Origin: an uncultured Eubacteriales bacterium
GTDB taxonomy: Bacteria > Bacillota > Clostridia > Christensenellales > UBA1242
Assembly: GCA_949001935.1 (NCBI GenBank)
Contig: CARJLX010000005.1
Span: 1 to 55,854, forward strand
Length of the DNA stretch: 55,854 nucleotides
Direction of reading: 5' to 3'
Shown here: positions 33,487 through 43,208 of the stretch, in pieces
Layout of the letters: the number at the start of each line of letters is the position of its first letter
Position numbering within the stretch: the stretch's first letter is position 1
Notes under the pieces: generated by a model
The model's database searches: none
What the model saw: only the letters and a program-made list of their open reading frames with translations
Told to the model about the DNA's origin: nothing
Program-made: the position numbers and the translations under genes

Positions 33487-33552
33487 AATTTTCTCCTATA
33501 GAAGCATTATACATAAAAAAACGGCTTTGTCAATAACTAATATGAAAATAAC

Positions 33553-33586
33553 ATTAAAAAACAACCAAATTTAGGTTGTTTTTTAA
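33553..33586. terminator. Terminator of clpC
   Basis: AAAAAACAACC and GGTTGTTTTTT form an 11-bp stem around AAATTTA, overlapping the clpC stop region. The LRR gene starts on the far side on the same strand. Confidence 0.85.
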
Positions 33587-36024
33587 TTTGTAAAAATTAA
33601 TTTGTCGTCTTGAACATCAATAATAATCTCACCTGTATTATTGAGTTGCCCAAGCAAAATTTTTTCAGCAATTTGATCTTCAATTTCTTGCTGAATATAT
33701 CTACGAAGCGGTCTTGCACCATATTCAACATTAGAACCTTTACCAACCACAAACTCCAATGCCTCTTGGGTTATTTTTAAAGACAAATCCTTTTCCTTTA
33801 AACGTTTATTGATATTTGATATCAAAATTTTACTAATCTTTACAAGGTCATTTTGTTTTAAAGTATCAAAAATGCAAACAACATCAATACGGTTGATAAA
33901 TTCTGGCTTAAACTTTCGTTTAAGTGCTGTTAAATATATCTTTTTAGCATCAACTTCTTCCTCTTCTTCCCCTCCAAAACCTAAGTTTTTATGATCTTTA
34001 ACTTCACTGGCTCCAAGGTTAGAAGTCATGATAATTATTGTGTTTTTAAAACTAACTGTTCTACCTTGACCATCTGTTAAACGGCCATCATCAAGAATTT
34101 GAAGTAAGGCGTTAAAAATATCAGGATGTGCTTTTTCAATTTCATCAAATAAAACTACACTATATGGACGGCGTCTAACCTGCTCGGTAAGTTGTCCGCC
34201 ATCATCATAACCTACATAACCAGGAGGTGAACCTATAAGTTTTGAAACACTATGCCCTTCCATATATTCACTCATATCGATGCGAATAATGTTGTTTTCG
34301 TCATCAAACATAGCCTCTGCAATAGCTTTAGAAAGTTCTGTTTTACCTACACCTGTAGGTCCCATAAAAAGGAATGATCCAATTGGGCGTTTGCTATCTT
34401 GCAAACCTACTCGTGAACGCCTGATAGCCTTAGCAACAGCGTCAACTGCCTCATTTTGTCCAACTACACGCTTGTGCAGAATTTCCTCTAAATGAATAAG
34501 TTTTTGTTTTTCACTTTCGGTTATTCTTGTAACAGGAATGCCTGTCCATTTTGCAACAACTTCTGCTATTTCATTTGCCCCAATTTCATGCTTTTGATGT
34601 TTTGGATTTTTATCTAACTTAGCATTTTCCTTTTTTAAATCATTTTCAAGATTAATAATTTCGCTTTGAAGCTTGGCAGCTTTTTCGTAATTTCTTTGAA
34701 GTGATGCCTCATCTCTACTTGCAGAAAGCCCACGCATTTTCTCTTCAAGTTCTCTCACTTTTTGTGGCTTAACGGTATAATTAACCTTTGCTTTACTAGA
34801 TGCCTCATCAATAAGGTCTATCGCTTTATCTGGTAGACTTCGATCCATTATATAACGATCGGAAAGAATAGCGGCTGATTCAATAGCCTCGTCAGTAATT
34901 GTTATCTTATGGAAGGCTTCATAACTATCTCTAAGCCCCTTCAATATTTGAATAGTTTCTTCTACTGATGGCGGATTTACAATAATAGGTTGAAAGCGGC
35001 GTTCAAGTGCTTTATCTTTTTCAATAAATTTTCTATATTCATCTGTCGTAGTTGCTCCAATTGTTTGAAGTTCTCCACGAGCAAGATAAGGCTTCAACAT
35101 ATCTGCAGGACTTGTTTCCCCTTTCTCAGAACCTGCTTGAGCAAGTGTATGAATTTCATCAATGAACACAATTATATTTTTACTTTGAATTATAGTTTCT
35201 ATGGCATCTTTAAGTTTTTCTTCCATGCTTCCACGATACTTTGTGCCAGCCATTAATCCACCTATTTCCAGCGAATAAACAATTTTATCTTTCAAAATTT
35301 CAGGCACATCCCCTGAAATTATGGCTTGAGCAAGCCCCTCTACTACCGCGGTTTTACCAACCCCAGCCTCACCAATAAGCACTGGATTGTTTTTTGTTTT
35401 ACGACAAAGAATTTCAACCAATCGCTCTATCTCTTCTTCGCGTCCAATAACTGGATCAAGTTTATGTTCTTTTGCTTTTAAGGTAATATCTGTACCCATA
35501 TCAAGCAATTTTTCTGGAAGAGAACTGCCTGCTTGCTTGTTCGCTTTAGAATTCTCCGCCTCTTCCTCGGTGATAGGTTTATCAGCCTGCAAAGCACGAA
35601 TAACCTTTCCACGCATAATTTCAATGTCCACGTCATATCTTCCAGTTAATAATTTATATGCCACACTTCCAGAACTAGAAAGAAGTGCCAATAACAAATG
35701 TTCCGTTCCTAAAAAACTATGGTTCATTTGAAGAGCTATCTGTTGAGCCATACGAAATAAATCTTTAGTTCTAGGAGTTAGTTCAACTTCTTGACTGAAT
35801 AAAATTTCTGTAGGAGCATTGTCTTCAAAAAATTCAAATAAAGATGGTTCTGTCACGCCCTCTTCAGCTAGAATTTTAGCTGCTGTACAGTCCTTAACAG
35901 ATGTAAGTCCATACAAAATGTGCTCGCTTCCAACAAGATTGCTCCCAAAGCGAAGAGCAAACTTGCTTGCATTTTTTATAACCTTTTCAATATTATCTGA
36001 AAAAGAACTACTTTGATAATTCAT
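33583..36024 (-). CDS. clpC: ATP-dependent Clp protease ATPase ClpC
   Basis: An 813-residue Hsp100 unfoldase of normal length. The N-domain occupies 1-145. Walker A1 GEAGVGKTAVVEGLA is near 218-232. The coiled-coil M-domain with a UVR-like stretch (RNYEKAAKLQSEIINLE) is near 440. Walker A2 GPTGVGKTELSKAIAE is near 549-564, and the C-terminal D2 small domain ends the protein. ClpC feeds unfolded and arginine-phosphorylated proteins to ClpP. It starts 3 bases after mcsB; the order tex-mcsA-mcsB-clpC lacks ctsR. Confidence 0.97.
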   Translation of the reverse strand: MNYQSSSFSDNIEKVIKNASKFALRFGSNLVGSEHILYGLTSVKDCTAAKILAEEGVTEPSLFEFFEDNAPTEILFSQEVELTPRTKDLFRMAQQIALQMNHSFLGTEHLLLALLSSSGSVAYKLLTGRYDVDIEIMRGKVIRALQADKPITEEEAENSKANKQAGSSLPEKLLDMGTDITLKAKEHKLDPVIGREEEIERLVEILCRKTKNNPVLIGEAGVGKTAVVEGLAQAIISGDVPEILKDKIVYSLEIGGLMAGTKYRGSMEEKLKDAIETIIQSKNIIVFIDEIHTLAQAGSEKGETSPADMLKPYLARGELQTIGATTTDEYRKFIEKDKALERRFQPIIVNPPSVEETIQILKGLRDSYEAFHKITITDEAIESAAILSDRYIMDRSLPDKAIDLIDEASSKAKVNYTVKPQKVRELEEKMRGLSASRDEASLQRNYEKAAKLQSEIINLENDLKKENAKLDKNPKHQKHEIGANEIAEVVAKWTGIPVTRITESEKQKLIHLEEILHKRVVGQNEAVDAVAKAIRRSRVGLQDSKRPIGSFLFMGPTGVGKTELSKAIAEAMFDDENNIIRIDMSEYMEGHSVSKLIGSPPGYVGYDDGGQLTEQVRRRPYSVVLFDEIEKAHPDIFNALLQILDDGRLTDGQGRTVSFKNTIIIMTSNLGASEVKDHKNLGFGGEEEEEVDAKKIYLTALKRKFKPEFINRIDVVCIFDTLKQNDLVKISKILISNINKRLKEKDLSLKITQEALEFVVGKGSNVEYGARPLRRYIQQEIEDQIAEKILLGQLNNTGEIIIDVQDDKLIFTN

Positions 36025-36027
36025 AAA

Positions 36028-37026
36028 CTACCTCCTCTTAACAAGGTTTTTTACCTTTTTAGATATATACTCTGCTCTTGTAACATTTTCCTTTTTTTTA
36101 CCAAAAAAAATTTCTTTTAAATTGGCTGAACCACATTCAAAATATAATTTTTGATAAACCTTCTCATCAAGTATAGCCAAATTACCAAGTTCGCAAACAA
36201 GTTTTAATTTAGAAAGTAATTCCATAGTTTCTTTTTCCTCAAGCATATATGCATTGGTGAGAATTGCATATGCCCGCATACCTTCATCTAAAATGCGATC
36301 TCGCTCCAAAACAAGCATTTCCTCACGAAGTGCCTTTTCTTCACTACATAGTTTAAAGATAAAGTCTGTAACCATATCAATAATCTCTTCTTCGCTAAAA
36401 CCAAATGCTCCCTGATTTGAAATTTGATAAAAACTTCCTAAAGCACTACTACCCTCTCCATAAATGCCTCGAACTGTAAGATGTGCCCTATCTGCTCTCT
36501 CAATAACCTCATTAATCTTATCATAAAACTCAAGTGCTGGCAAAAAAAGCATAACAGAAGCCCGCATACCTGTCCCTAGATTTGCGGGTGATGCCGTAAT
36601 AAAACCCAAGTTTTCATCAAAGGCAATATTAAGATTTTTTAAAATTCCATCATCAATTTTAGAAATTTTGCGATATGCTTTAAGTAAATTAAACCCCTGC
36701 TCTATGCATTGTTCCCTGATATGATCTTCCTCATTTATCATAACAATAACACTTTCATCTTCGCTTATTGCAACACCTGAAATATCTTTGTTTGCAATAA
36801 GCTCTTTTGAAATTAGATGTTGTTCAAATAAAGCATTACATTCATTTAAAGTTAAATCTTTTAACGACAAAAAGTTAAAAAAATCAAATTTCTCTAAAAC
36901 TTTTCTAACTTCATTAGTTATAAATAAAGCATCATCACTGTTTTGTTTTGTGTAAAATTTAAAATCAGCTACATTTCTTGCAAGGCGTATACGAGAAGAA
37001 ATGGCAATGTTATCAAAAACTTCCAT
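36028..37026 (-). CDS. mcsB: Protein arginine kinase McsB
   Basis: A 332-residue phosphagen-kinase-fold enzyme that phosphorylates arginines and so marks proteins for ClpCP. The start at 37026 is chosen because AAGGAGGGAGA precedes MEVFDNIAISSRIRLARNVA; the longer frame overlaps mcsA. Active-site parts are ISSRIRLARN, LGFITASPANLGTGMRASV (nucleotide and loop) and RGIYGEGS. The length is close to the usual 350-360. The gene lies between mcsA and clpC, as in Bacillus. Its start overlaps the mcsA stop region by 14 bases. Confidence 0.96.
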   Translation of the reverse strand: MEVFDNIAISSRIRLARNVADFKFYTKQNSDDALFITNEVRKVLEKFDFFNFLSLKDLTLNECNALFEQHLISKELIANKDISGVAISEDESVIVMINEEDHIREQCIEQGFNLLKAYRKISKIDDGILKNLNIAFDENLGFITASPANLGTGMRASVMLFLPALEFYDKINEVIERADRAHLTVRGIYGEGSSALGSFYQISNQGAFGFSEEEIIDMVTDFIFKLCSEEKALREEMLVLERDRILDEGMRAYAILTNAYMLEEKETMELLSKLKLVCELGNLAILDEKVYQKLYFECGSANLKEIFFGKKKENVTRAEYISKKVKNLVKRR

Positions 37027-37186
37027 TCTCCCTCCTTGGACTTTTACCTCTATGTTTTTTGCCAGCATAAAGGCTTGCAATTGTTTGTTTAAGGTCGTCA
37101 ATTTCTTTATAACAATTTTCACAACCTACAAAACCAGTTTGCAAAATTTCTTTATAACTAGTTCCACATTTAGAGCATTGATTCAT
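37013..37186 (-). CDS. mcsA: Minimal McsA, one zinc-finger pair only
   Basis: A 57-residue frame read by hand: MNQCSKCGTSYKEILQTGFV, GCENCYKEIDDLKQTIASLY, then a basic tail to a stop. It has two CXXC knuckles (C4/C7 and C22/C25) and the start of the linker found in McsA. McsA is normally about 180 residues with two zinc modules and a UVR domain; here everything after the first module is missing. It sits in the normal mcsA place before mcsB, and its 3' end overlaps the mcsB start by 14 bases. It may still activate McsB, or be a remnant. Confidence 0.8.
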   Translation of the reverse strand: MNQCSKCGTSYKEILQTGFVGCENCYKEIDDLKQTIASLYAGKKHRGKSPRRENGSF

Positions 37187-37208
37187 AATATTCCTTAGAA
37201 CAATATTT

Positions 37209-39368
37209 TTATTCTTCCTCTTTGTTTATTCCTTTCATTGTTAAAGCAATACGCTTTTTATTCACATCAACAGATAAAACTTTAACATCAACCTTTTGAC
37301 CAACTTTAAGTGCTTCACTTGGATGACGAATGAAGGCGTCAGAAATTTGAGAGATATGAACAAGTCCGTCTTGATGAACACCAATATCTATAAATGCACC
37401 AAAGTCAATAACATTGCGGACAGTACCAGAAACAATCATACCTTCTTTAAGGTCTTCCATTGAAAGAATATCACTGCGAAGTGTTGGCTTTGGCATACTT
37501 TCACGAATATCACGACCAGGTTTTAGAAGTTCCTTTTCAATATCTTGAAGTGTTGGAACACCCATATCACACTCTTTTGCAACCTTTTCTTCACCTTTAA
37601 GTTGGATTAAGTTTGGAAGGTCACTAAGTGCTCCATTTTTAACATCTTCTTCTGTTTTACCAAAAAGTTTAAGAAGTTTTTTAACACCTTCATAGCTTTC
37701 TGGGTGAACTGCAGTGTTATCTAAGATTTCCTCACCACCAACAACGCGTAAGAAACCAGCACATTGCTCGTAAGCCTTAGGGCCAAGTTTGGCAACTTGT
37801 AAAAGTTCTGTTCTATTTTTAATCCCCTTCACCTTTGCACGATATGCAACAATATTTTTAGCAATAGACATATTAAGTCCAGAAACATAGCTTAAAAGAC
37901 TTGGACTTGCCGTATTAATATCTACACCAACGCTATTAACACAATCTTCAACAACGCCTTCCAAAACTTCAGTCAAACGATTTTGAGGCATGTCATGTTG
38001 ATATTGACCAACCCCAATAGATTTAACATCAATTTTAATAAGTTCAGCGAGTGGGTCTTGAAGTCGTCTTGCAATAGAAACAGCAGAACGAAGTGAAACG
38101 TCAAAATCTGGGAATTCCTCTGCACCAAGTTTAGAAGCCGAATAAACTGACGCCCCTGCCTCAGATACAACCGCATAACTAACCTTATGAGCACAATGTT
38201 TAATAAGTTCAGCAACAAAAATTTCACTTTCTTTTGATGCAGTTCCGTTTCCGATAGAAATAATATCTACATTATACTTATCAATCAAAGTTTTAAGTTT
38301 TTCAATCGCCTCTTCAGTTTTGTTCTGAGGTGGAGTTGGATAAACAACAGTAGTTGCAAGCACATTACCATTTGTATCAATAACTGCAATCTTACAACCT
38401 GTTCTATAAGCAGGGTCAAAGCCCATAATAACATTATTTTTTAATGGTGATTCCAAAAGAAGTGGCTCCAAATTAACCTTAAACATCTTGATCGCCTGTT
38501 CATTGGCTACATCTGTCAAATTAGTTCTACATTCTCTCTCAAGAGATGGGAAAAGAAGTCTATCGAAACTATCATCAATAACCTCAGTCATAACTGCATT
38601 TGTATCTTCGTTGTCTTTTTTGAAATAAGAATTTATAACATTTATCATTAACTCTCTATCAATAACAACATCTACTTTAAGGCATTTTTCTTTTTCTCCA
38701 CGATTTATTGCAAGAATTCTATGAGATGGAAGTTTAGAAACTTCTTGTTTAAAGCCGTCATAAGTTTCATAAGTTAAATTTCCCTCTGCCTCACGATCGA
38801 GAACACAAGTGATAAAACCCTTTTTAAATAAAAGTTCACGAAGTTCCTTTCTTAACTCCGCACTGTCGGAAATACGCTCTGCCATAATATCTTTAGCACC
38901 AGTTATAGCATCCTCAACAGTAGGAACTTCTTCTGTGATAAACTTTTTAGCTTCTTCAACTAAAACAAAAGCATTGCTTTGAGCTTGCAAAATATCTGCA
39001 AGAGGATCTAACCCTTTTGCAATAGCAACAGAAGCACGAGTTTTTCTCTTTGGCTTGTATGGACGATAAATATCTTCAACTTCGGTCATAGTGTTAGCAT
39101 TTTCAAGTGCAATGCGAAGGTCTTCAGTCCATTTACCTTGTTCTGTGATTGTTTTTTCAACTTTTGCTTTTTCATCATTTAAATTGCGTAAATATTTCAA
39201 TCTGTCCGCAAAAGCACGCAATGTTTGGTCATCACAAGTGCCATGCATTTCCTTTCTATAACGCGCAATAAAAGGGATTGTGCAACCCTCATCAATCAAA
39301 TTAATAATATTTTGTGAATACTCAAGTTTGAGTCCAAATTCACTTGCAAGTTTTTGTGTAATATCCAT
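37209..39368 (-). CDS. tex: Tex-family S1 RNA-binding protein
   Basis: A 719-residue protein with the full Tex layout: N-terminal helical part, YqgF-like RNase-H fold near 320-440 (IMGFDPAYRTGCKIAVIDTN), a helix-hairpin-helix region (about 490-560), a second HhH-like segment and a C-terminal S1 domain (about 645-715, GMIVSGTVRNVIDFGAFIDI). Tex affects transcription and RNA handling; the biochemical role is not settled. Its gene is followed by mcsA after 22 bases. Confidence 0.96.
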   Translation of the reverse strand: MDITQKLASEFGLKLEYSQNIINLIDEGCTIPFIARYRKEMHGTCDDQTLRAFADRLKYLRNLNDEKAKVEKTITEQGKWTEDLRIALENANTMTEVEDIYRPYKPKRKTRASVAIAKGLDPLADILQAQSNAFVLVEEAKKFITEEVPTVEDAITGAKDIMAERISDSAELRKELRELLFKKGFITCVLDREAEGNLTYETYDGFKQEVSKLPSHRILAINRGEKEKCLKVDVVIDRELMINVINSYFKKDNEDTNAVMTEVIDDSFDRLLFPSLERECRTNLTDVANEQAIKMFKVNLEPLLLESPLKNNVIMGFDPAYRTGCKIAVIDTNGNVLATTVVYPTPPQNKTEEAIEKLKTLIDKYNVDIISIGNGTASKESEIFVAELIKHCAHKVSYAVVSEAGASVYSASKLGAEEFPDFDVSLRSAVSIARRLQDPLAELIKIDVKSIGVGQYQHDMPQNRLTEVLEGVVEDCVNSVGVDINTASPSLLSYVSGLNMSIAKNIVAYRAKVKGIKNRTELLQVAKLGPKAYEQCAGFLRVVGGEEILDNTAVHPESYEGVKKLLKLFGKTEEDVKNGALSDLPNLIQLKGEEKVAKECDMGVPTLQDIEKELLKPGRDIRESMPKPTLRSDILSMEDLKEGMIVSGTVRNVIDFGAFIDIGVHQDGLVHISQISDAFIRHPSEALKVGQKVDVKVLSVDVNKKRIALTMKGINKEEE

Positions 39369-40300
39369 TATTTTATTCTCCTTAATATTTCTTCAACCTT
39401 TTGTCTTTGATTTTGTAAGTCTTCATCTTTCACTTGTAAAATCTCGTTCCCATCAATTTCATACATGTTATCAAGTTGTTCGTACTTTATAGGAAATGGG
39501 TCATACATAAGATTTGCGGTATTTCCCATTGCAACTCCTGCCTCCGCCCTCATCTTTGTAGTAAAACTTTCACCTGTTCCCAAAGAAACTTTTAGTCCTT
39601 GTCCAAACAACATCTGCAGATTAATAAAACCTCTTCCAAACAACATATCCATTGTTGGAGTTAAGACAATTTCTGCATCATAACTAGCCAAAATCTCTGC
39701 ATCATCTTTATCTAGAAAATTGCAACCTAAACAATAGCATTTTCTGTCTAAAAATCCAAAATCTTCCAAAACTCTAGCTGGCGATTTGCCATTTGTCTTA
39801 TCCAACACTCCAGCCTCATCAAGCGTTCTTAAAAAATTAATATAAACAGGTAATTTTTCCCTTCCTGCAAATTCTGCAAGTATCGAAAGTTCCTCTTCAC
39901 TAAAATTTAAAATGCCATTAATAAAAATTCCAATTTCAATTTTTAGGCTATTTTGTCTTAATTTTTCAAGTTCAATTTTAGTAAAAGCCTTTTCAATAAT
40001 TTTTTTAGCATCAACCAACACCTTTCCCTTCATGCCAACTTCAAGCATGCTTTGAAGTGCTAACTCTGGTTCGCTTGAGAATACTGTCAGGTCAGTCACA
40101 TTAAATTTAGCATTTTTCATAACCATATATCTACAGCATTCTAATATCTCTTCTTTAGACAAATTTAATGGTATTTCATTGGTTAATATTTTTATCACTT
40201 TTTTTAAGTTTACAAATTCTGTTAAAGCAGCCTTTTCACCATAGCAAAATGAATTTTGAAAAGATTTTAAATTCTTATCCTGTACTCGATTATTCTGCAT
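39368..40300 (-). CDS. Amidohydrolase-like protein lacking metal ligands
   Basis: A 310-residue protein. Its C-terminal half has the amidohydrolase/deaminase pattern LGCNFLDKDDAEILASYDAE, then VLTPTMDMLFGRGFI, LFGQGLKVSLGTGESFTTK. In active deaminases these parts read A-H-C with catalytic His, N-P-x-S-N-x-x-L, and G-T-D-G with metal Asp. Here the His is replaced (C-L-G-C-N), and GTDG reads GTGE. No HXH motif is present in the N-terminal half. It is probably a pseudoenzyme or a binding protein. The stop overlaps the tex start by one base (39368). Confidence 0.6.
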   Translation of the reverse strand: MQNNRVQDKNLKSFQNSFCYGEKAALTEFVNLKKVIKILTNEIPLNLSKEEILECCRYMVMKNAKFNVTDLTVFSSEPELALQSMLEVGMKGKVLVDAKKIIEKAFTKIELEKLRQNSLKIEIGIFINGILNFSEEELSILAEFAGREKLPVYINFLRTLDEAGVLDKTNGKSPARVLEDFGFLDRKCYCLGCNFLDKDDAEILASYDAEIVLTPTMDMLFGRGFINLQMLFGQGLKVSLGTGESFTTKMRAEAGVAMGNTANLMYDPFPIKYEQLDNMYEIDGNEILQVKDEDLQNQRQKVEEILRRIK

Positions 40301-40352
40301 AAAACTCCTTCAATATGTCTAAATTATACTATAAAATGGGGGCAAAAGGCAA

Positions 40353-41546
40353 ATGAAAGAGCGAGATATTTTGCATAGTGATGTAAATAATTTTTTTGCC
40401 TCAGTTGAATGTGCCACACGCCCTGATCTAAAAGATAAACCTGTTGCCGTCACAGGCAATCCTAAAAAACGAACTGGAATTATACTTGCAAAAAATGAAA
40501 TAGCAAAAAAATTTGGGGTTAAAACGGGCGAAGCAATTTGGGAAGCCAAAACAAAATGTCCAGACATTGTTTGCCTTGCACCTCACTACGATTTATACGA
40601 AGAAATTTCTAAAAAACTTCACGCAATATATCTTGACTACACCGACAAAGTAGAACCTCTTGGTCTTGATGAATGTTGGCTTGATGTGACAGGCTGTCAA
40701 AAATATTTAGGTAAAAATCCAAAACAAATTGCCGATGAAATTAGAGAAAAAGTAAAAAAAAAGTTTGGCTTTACTGTTTCTGTGGGAGTTTCATTCAATA
40801 AAATCTTTGCAAAACTTGGCTCTGACATGAAAAAGCCAGACGCCACCACAGTTATAGACAAATCTAACTTTAAAGATCTAACCTACAATCTCCCCTTAAC
40901 CGCCATTGTTGGCATAGGTGGCAGGTTGGAGCGAAAGTTTAATAAAATAAATATCAAAACAATAGGTCAGTTTGTTGAACTTGAAGATAGTTTTTTGAAA
41001 TCCTATATGACAATAACTGGTGTTGAACTTAAAAAAGAATTATTGGGTATTGATGAAAACCAAGTTTTATCTTATTTTCACCTGCCACCGCCAAAAAGCA
41101 TAGGCAATGGCTCAACTGCAATTAGAGATATAACCTCTCGTGAAGACATTTCTAAACTTGTATTTTTTTTAGCAGAAAAAGTTTCTTCAAGACTAATAAA
41201 TCAAGGCTATATTGCTAGAACTATAGGTATTTCTGTAAAAACAAATGAACTAAAAAGATTTGGTAAAAGTCACACTATCACCCCCACAAACAAAGCCAAA
41301 GAAATTGCCGAAAATGCTTTAAACCTTTTGGACACTTTTTGGAAGTATAACCTACCAGTACGAGCAATACGAGTTCGCACTTCTAATCTTGAAAAAGAAA
41401 GAGTCGAACAAATTTCTTTGTTCGACTCTCCCAAAAAAGATGCCAGCAAAGTTATAAATCAAATAAACTCTCGTTATGGCCACATAGCCCTAGCAAGCGA
41501 TAAAGAGGATTTTATAAACTCCTCTAAAAATCCGCATGAGGATTGA
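40353..41546 (+). CDS. dinB: DNA polymerase IV (Y-family)
   Basis: A 397-residue translesion polymerase. The catalytic acidic residues are D10 (SDVNNFFASVE) and D106-E107 (GLDECWLDVTG), and the steric-gate/fingers part TGIILAKNEIAKKFGVKTG follows. A little-finger domain lies at about 250-350. QISLFD (about residue 355) is a beta-clamp binding motif. N12 stands where many DinB proteins have a second Asp, as in other clostridial members. RNA start is AAAAGGCAA. Divergent from the amidohydrolase-like gene. Confidence 0.95.
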   Translation: MKERDILHSDVNNFFASVECATRPDLKDKPVAVTGNPKKRTGIILAKNEIAKKFGVKTGEAIWEAKTKCPDIVCLAPHYDLYEEISKKLHAIYLDYTDKVEPLGLDECWLDVTGCQKYLGKNPKQIADEIREKVKKKFGFTVSVGVSFNKIFAKLGSDMKKPDATTVIDKSNFKDLTYNLPLTAIVGIGGRLERKFNKINIKTIGQFVELEDSFLKSYMTITGVELKKELLGIDENQVLSYFHLPPPKSIGNGSTAIRDITSREDISKLVFFLAEKVSSRLINQGYIARTIGISVKTNELKRFGKSHTITPTNKAKEIAENALNLLDTFWKYNLPVRAIRVRTSNLEKERVEQISLFDSPKKDASKVINQINSRYGHIALASDKEDFINSSKNPHED

Positions 41547-41559
41547 TTATTTTTTAAAG

Positions 41560-42276
41560 CTACAATAATCCACCATTCACATTTATGTTTTCACCATTTA
41601 TATAATCAGATTTCTCACTACACAAATACATTACAAGATTTGCGACATCTTCTGGCTTGCCTAAGCGACAAGTTGGATTTTTCTTTGACAATTCCTCTTT
41701 CTCTTCTTGCGTATATAAATCATCTGTGAGTGGCGTAATTGTTAAAGATGGACTAATTGTATTGCACTTAATTCCAGTACCCGCAAATTCCAAAGCCAAA
41801 ACTTTTGTTAACATGACTGTTGCAGCTTCTGAACAACAATAACCCATCGCACCAGGAAATGGCTTCTCTGCAAAGCGTGAAGCAATATTCACAATCCTAG
41901 GTAGTTGTGACTTTTTTAGCAATGGAATTGCATATTTAGCACATATAATCCTACCAAACAAATTAACATCTATTACCTTTTTAATGTCATCTACTGGTTG
42001 TCTTTCGAAATCATCTTCAATAGTAATACCCGCACAATTAATTACATAATCTAACCTTGGCATTTTTGAAAAAAATTCCTTAACTGCCTCCTCATTAGTT
42101 ATATCTAACTTCACAGCAGTAAAAGTACCTTTTGCACAATTTAATAACTTAGTTGCATTGTTTGCTTTTTCATCATCAGACTTATACAAAGCAATAACAT
42201 TATCACCCCTATTTACAAATTGTTTACTAATTTCAAAACCAATACCACTAGTCCCACCTGTAACAACTGCTAACAT
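41560..42276 (-). CDS. Short-chain dehydrogenase/reductase with Lys-to-Glu change
   Basis: A 238-residue FabG-like Rossmann protein. The cofactor loop is TGGTSGIG (6-13), followed by INCAG (NAG-type) near 79-83 and catalytic S133. The Tyr is Y146 in MGYCCSEAAT. The usual Y-x-x-x-K reads Y146-C-C-S-E150, so the catalytic Lys is Glu. That predicts weak or altered activity, or a non-catalytic role. The gene lies 12 bases downstream of trxB in the same direction. Substrate unknown. Confidence 0.85.
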   Translation of the reverse strand: MLAVVTGGTSGIGFEISKQFVNRGDNVIALYKSDDEKANNATKLLNCAKGTFTAVKLDITNEEAVKEFFSKMPRLDYVINCAGITIEDDFERQPVDDIKKVIDVNLFGRIICAKYAIPLLKKSQLPRIVNIASRFAEKPFPGAMGYCCSEAATVMLTKVLALEFAGTGIKCNTISPSLTITPLTDDLYTQEEKEELSKKNPTCRLGKPEDVANLVMYLCSEKSDYINGENINVNGGLL

Positions 42277-42288
42277 TATTTATTCCTC

Positions 42289-43197
42289 CTATCTCTTTGC
42301 CAACCACAAAATCGCTTTTGTTGCAACTAATGCTCCATCTCCAGTTGCAGTTACAATTTGCTTGATACTTCCCTCTACAATATCTCCACAAGCAAAAACA
42401 CCTTGGGCTGATGTCATAAAGTTTTTATCAACTTTAATATATCCCTTGTCAGATAAGGCAACTTGATTTTCTAAAATAGCAGTATCTGGAGTTCTACCTA
42501 TCGCAACAAATATTGCGTTAACATCAATTGTTTTTGTTTTATCATCTTGCACAAATTCAAGTTTTTGAACTGTCTTTTCACCCAAAATTTTGCCTGAAAT
42601 GGCTTTATCTAACACTTCTACATTTTTATACTTATCCAGTTCATCCACTGGGTGATTTGTGGTTTTAAAACCATTTTTTGTAAGCACGTAAACTTTCTCA
42701 CAAATGCCTGCAAGATAAATCGCATCACCAATTGCACTATCGCCAGAACCAACAACAGCAACAGTCTGCCCTTTAAAGAAATTGCCGTCACAAACAGCAC
42801 AATAACTTACACCTTTCCCCTTAAACTCTTGTTCGCCCTCAATGTTAAGTTCTCTCGTTTTACAACCCATAGCCAAAATTACAACATTGGCTTTGTATTG
42901 ATTTTTTCTTGTGTAAATTACTTTCACCTCACTTGAAAAATCCACCTTCACAGCTTCTTCCATAAGAAAAGGCACATGCAAAGATGTAGCATGAGAATAA
43001 AATTTGTTTGCAAGCTCAAAACCATTGATTTTGTCAAACCCTGGATAATTTTCTATATCTCCAATTTGTGAAACCTGACCACCTGGCATATATCTTTCGA
43101 TAATAGCCACATTTTTTCCTGCTCTTTTTGCATAAATCCCTGCAGTAATCCCACCAGGCCCTCCACCAATAATTAAAATATCATAAATCTTTTCCAT
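42289..43197 (-). CDS. trxB: Thioredoxin reductase
   Basis: A 302-residue FAD/NADPH disulfide reductase. FAD binding GGGPGG is at 11-16, the redox pair C133-A-V-C136 (SYCAVCDGNFF) is intact, NADPH binding VVGSGDSAIGDA follows, and the C-terminal FAD motif GVFACGDI is present. It reduces thioredoxin with NADPH. The adjacent MBL gene and the SDR gene form a minus-strand run. Confidence 0.96.
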   Translation of the reverse strand: MEKIYDILIIGGGPGGITAGIYAKRAGKNVAIIERYMPGGQVSQIGDIENYPGFDKINGFELANKFYSHATSLHVPFLMEEAVKVDFSSEVKVIYTRKNQYKANVVILAMGCKTRELNIEGEQEFKGKGVSYCAVCDGNFFKGQTVAVVGSGDSAIGDAIYLAGICEKVYVLTKNGFKTTNHPVDELDKYKNVEVLDKAISGKILGEKTVQKLEFVQDDKTKTIDVNAIFVAIGRTPDTAILENQVALSDKGYIKVDKNFMTSAQGVFACGDIVEGSIKQIVTATGDGALVATKAILWLAKR

Positions 43198-43208
43198 ATC
43201 TCTCCTTG

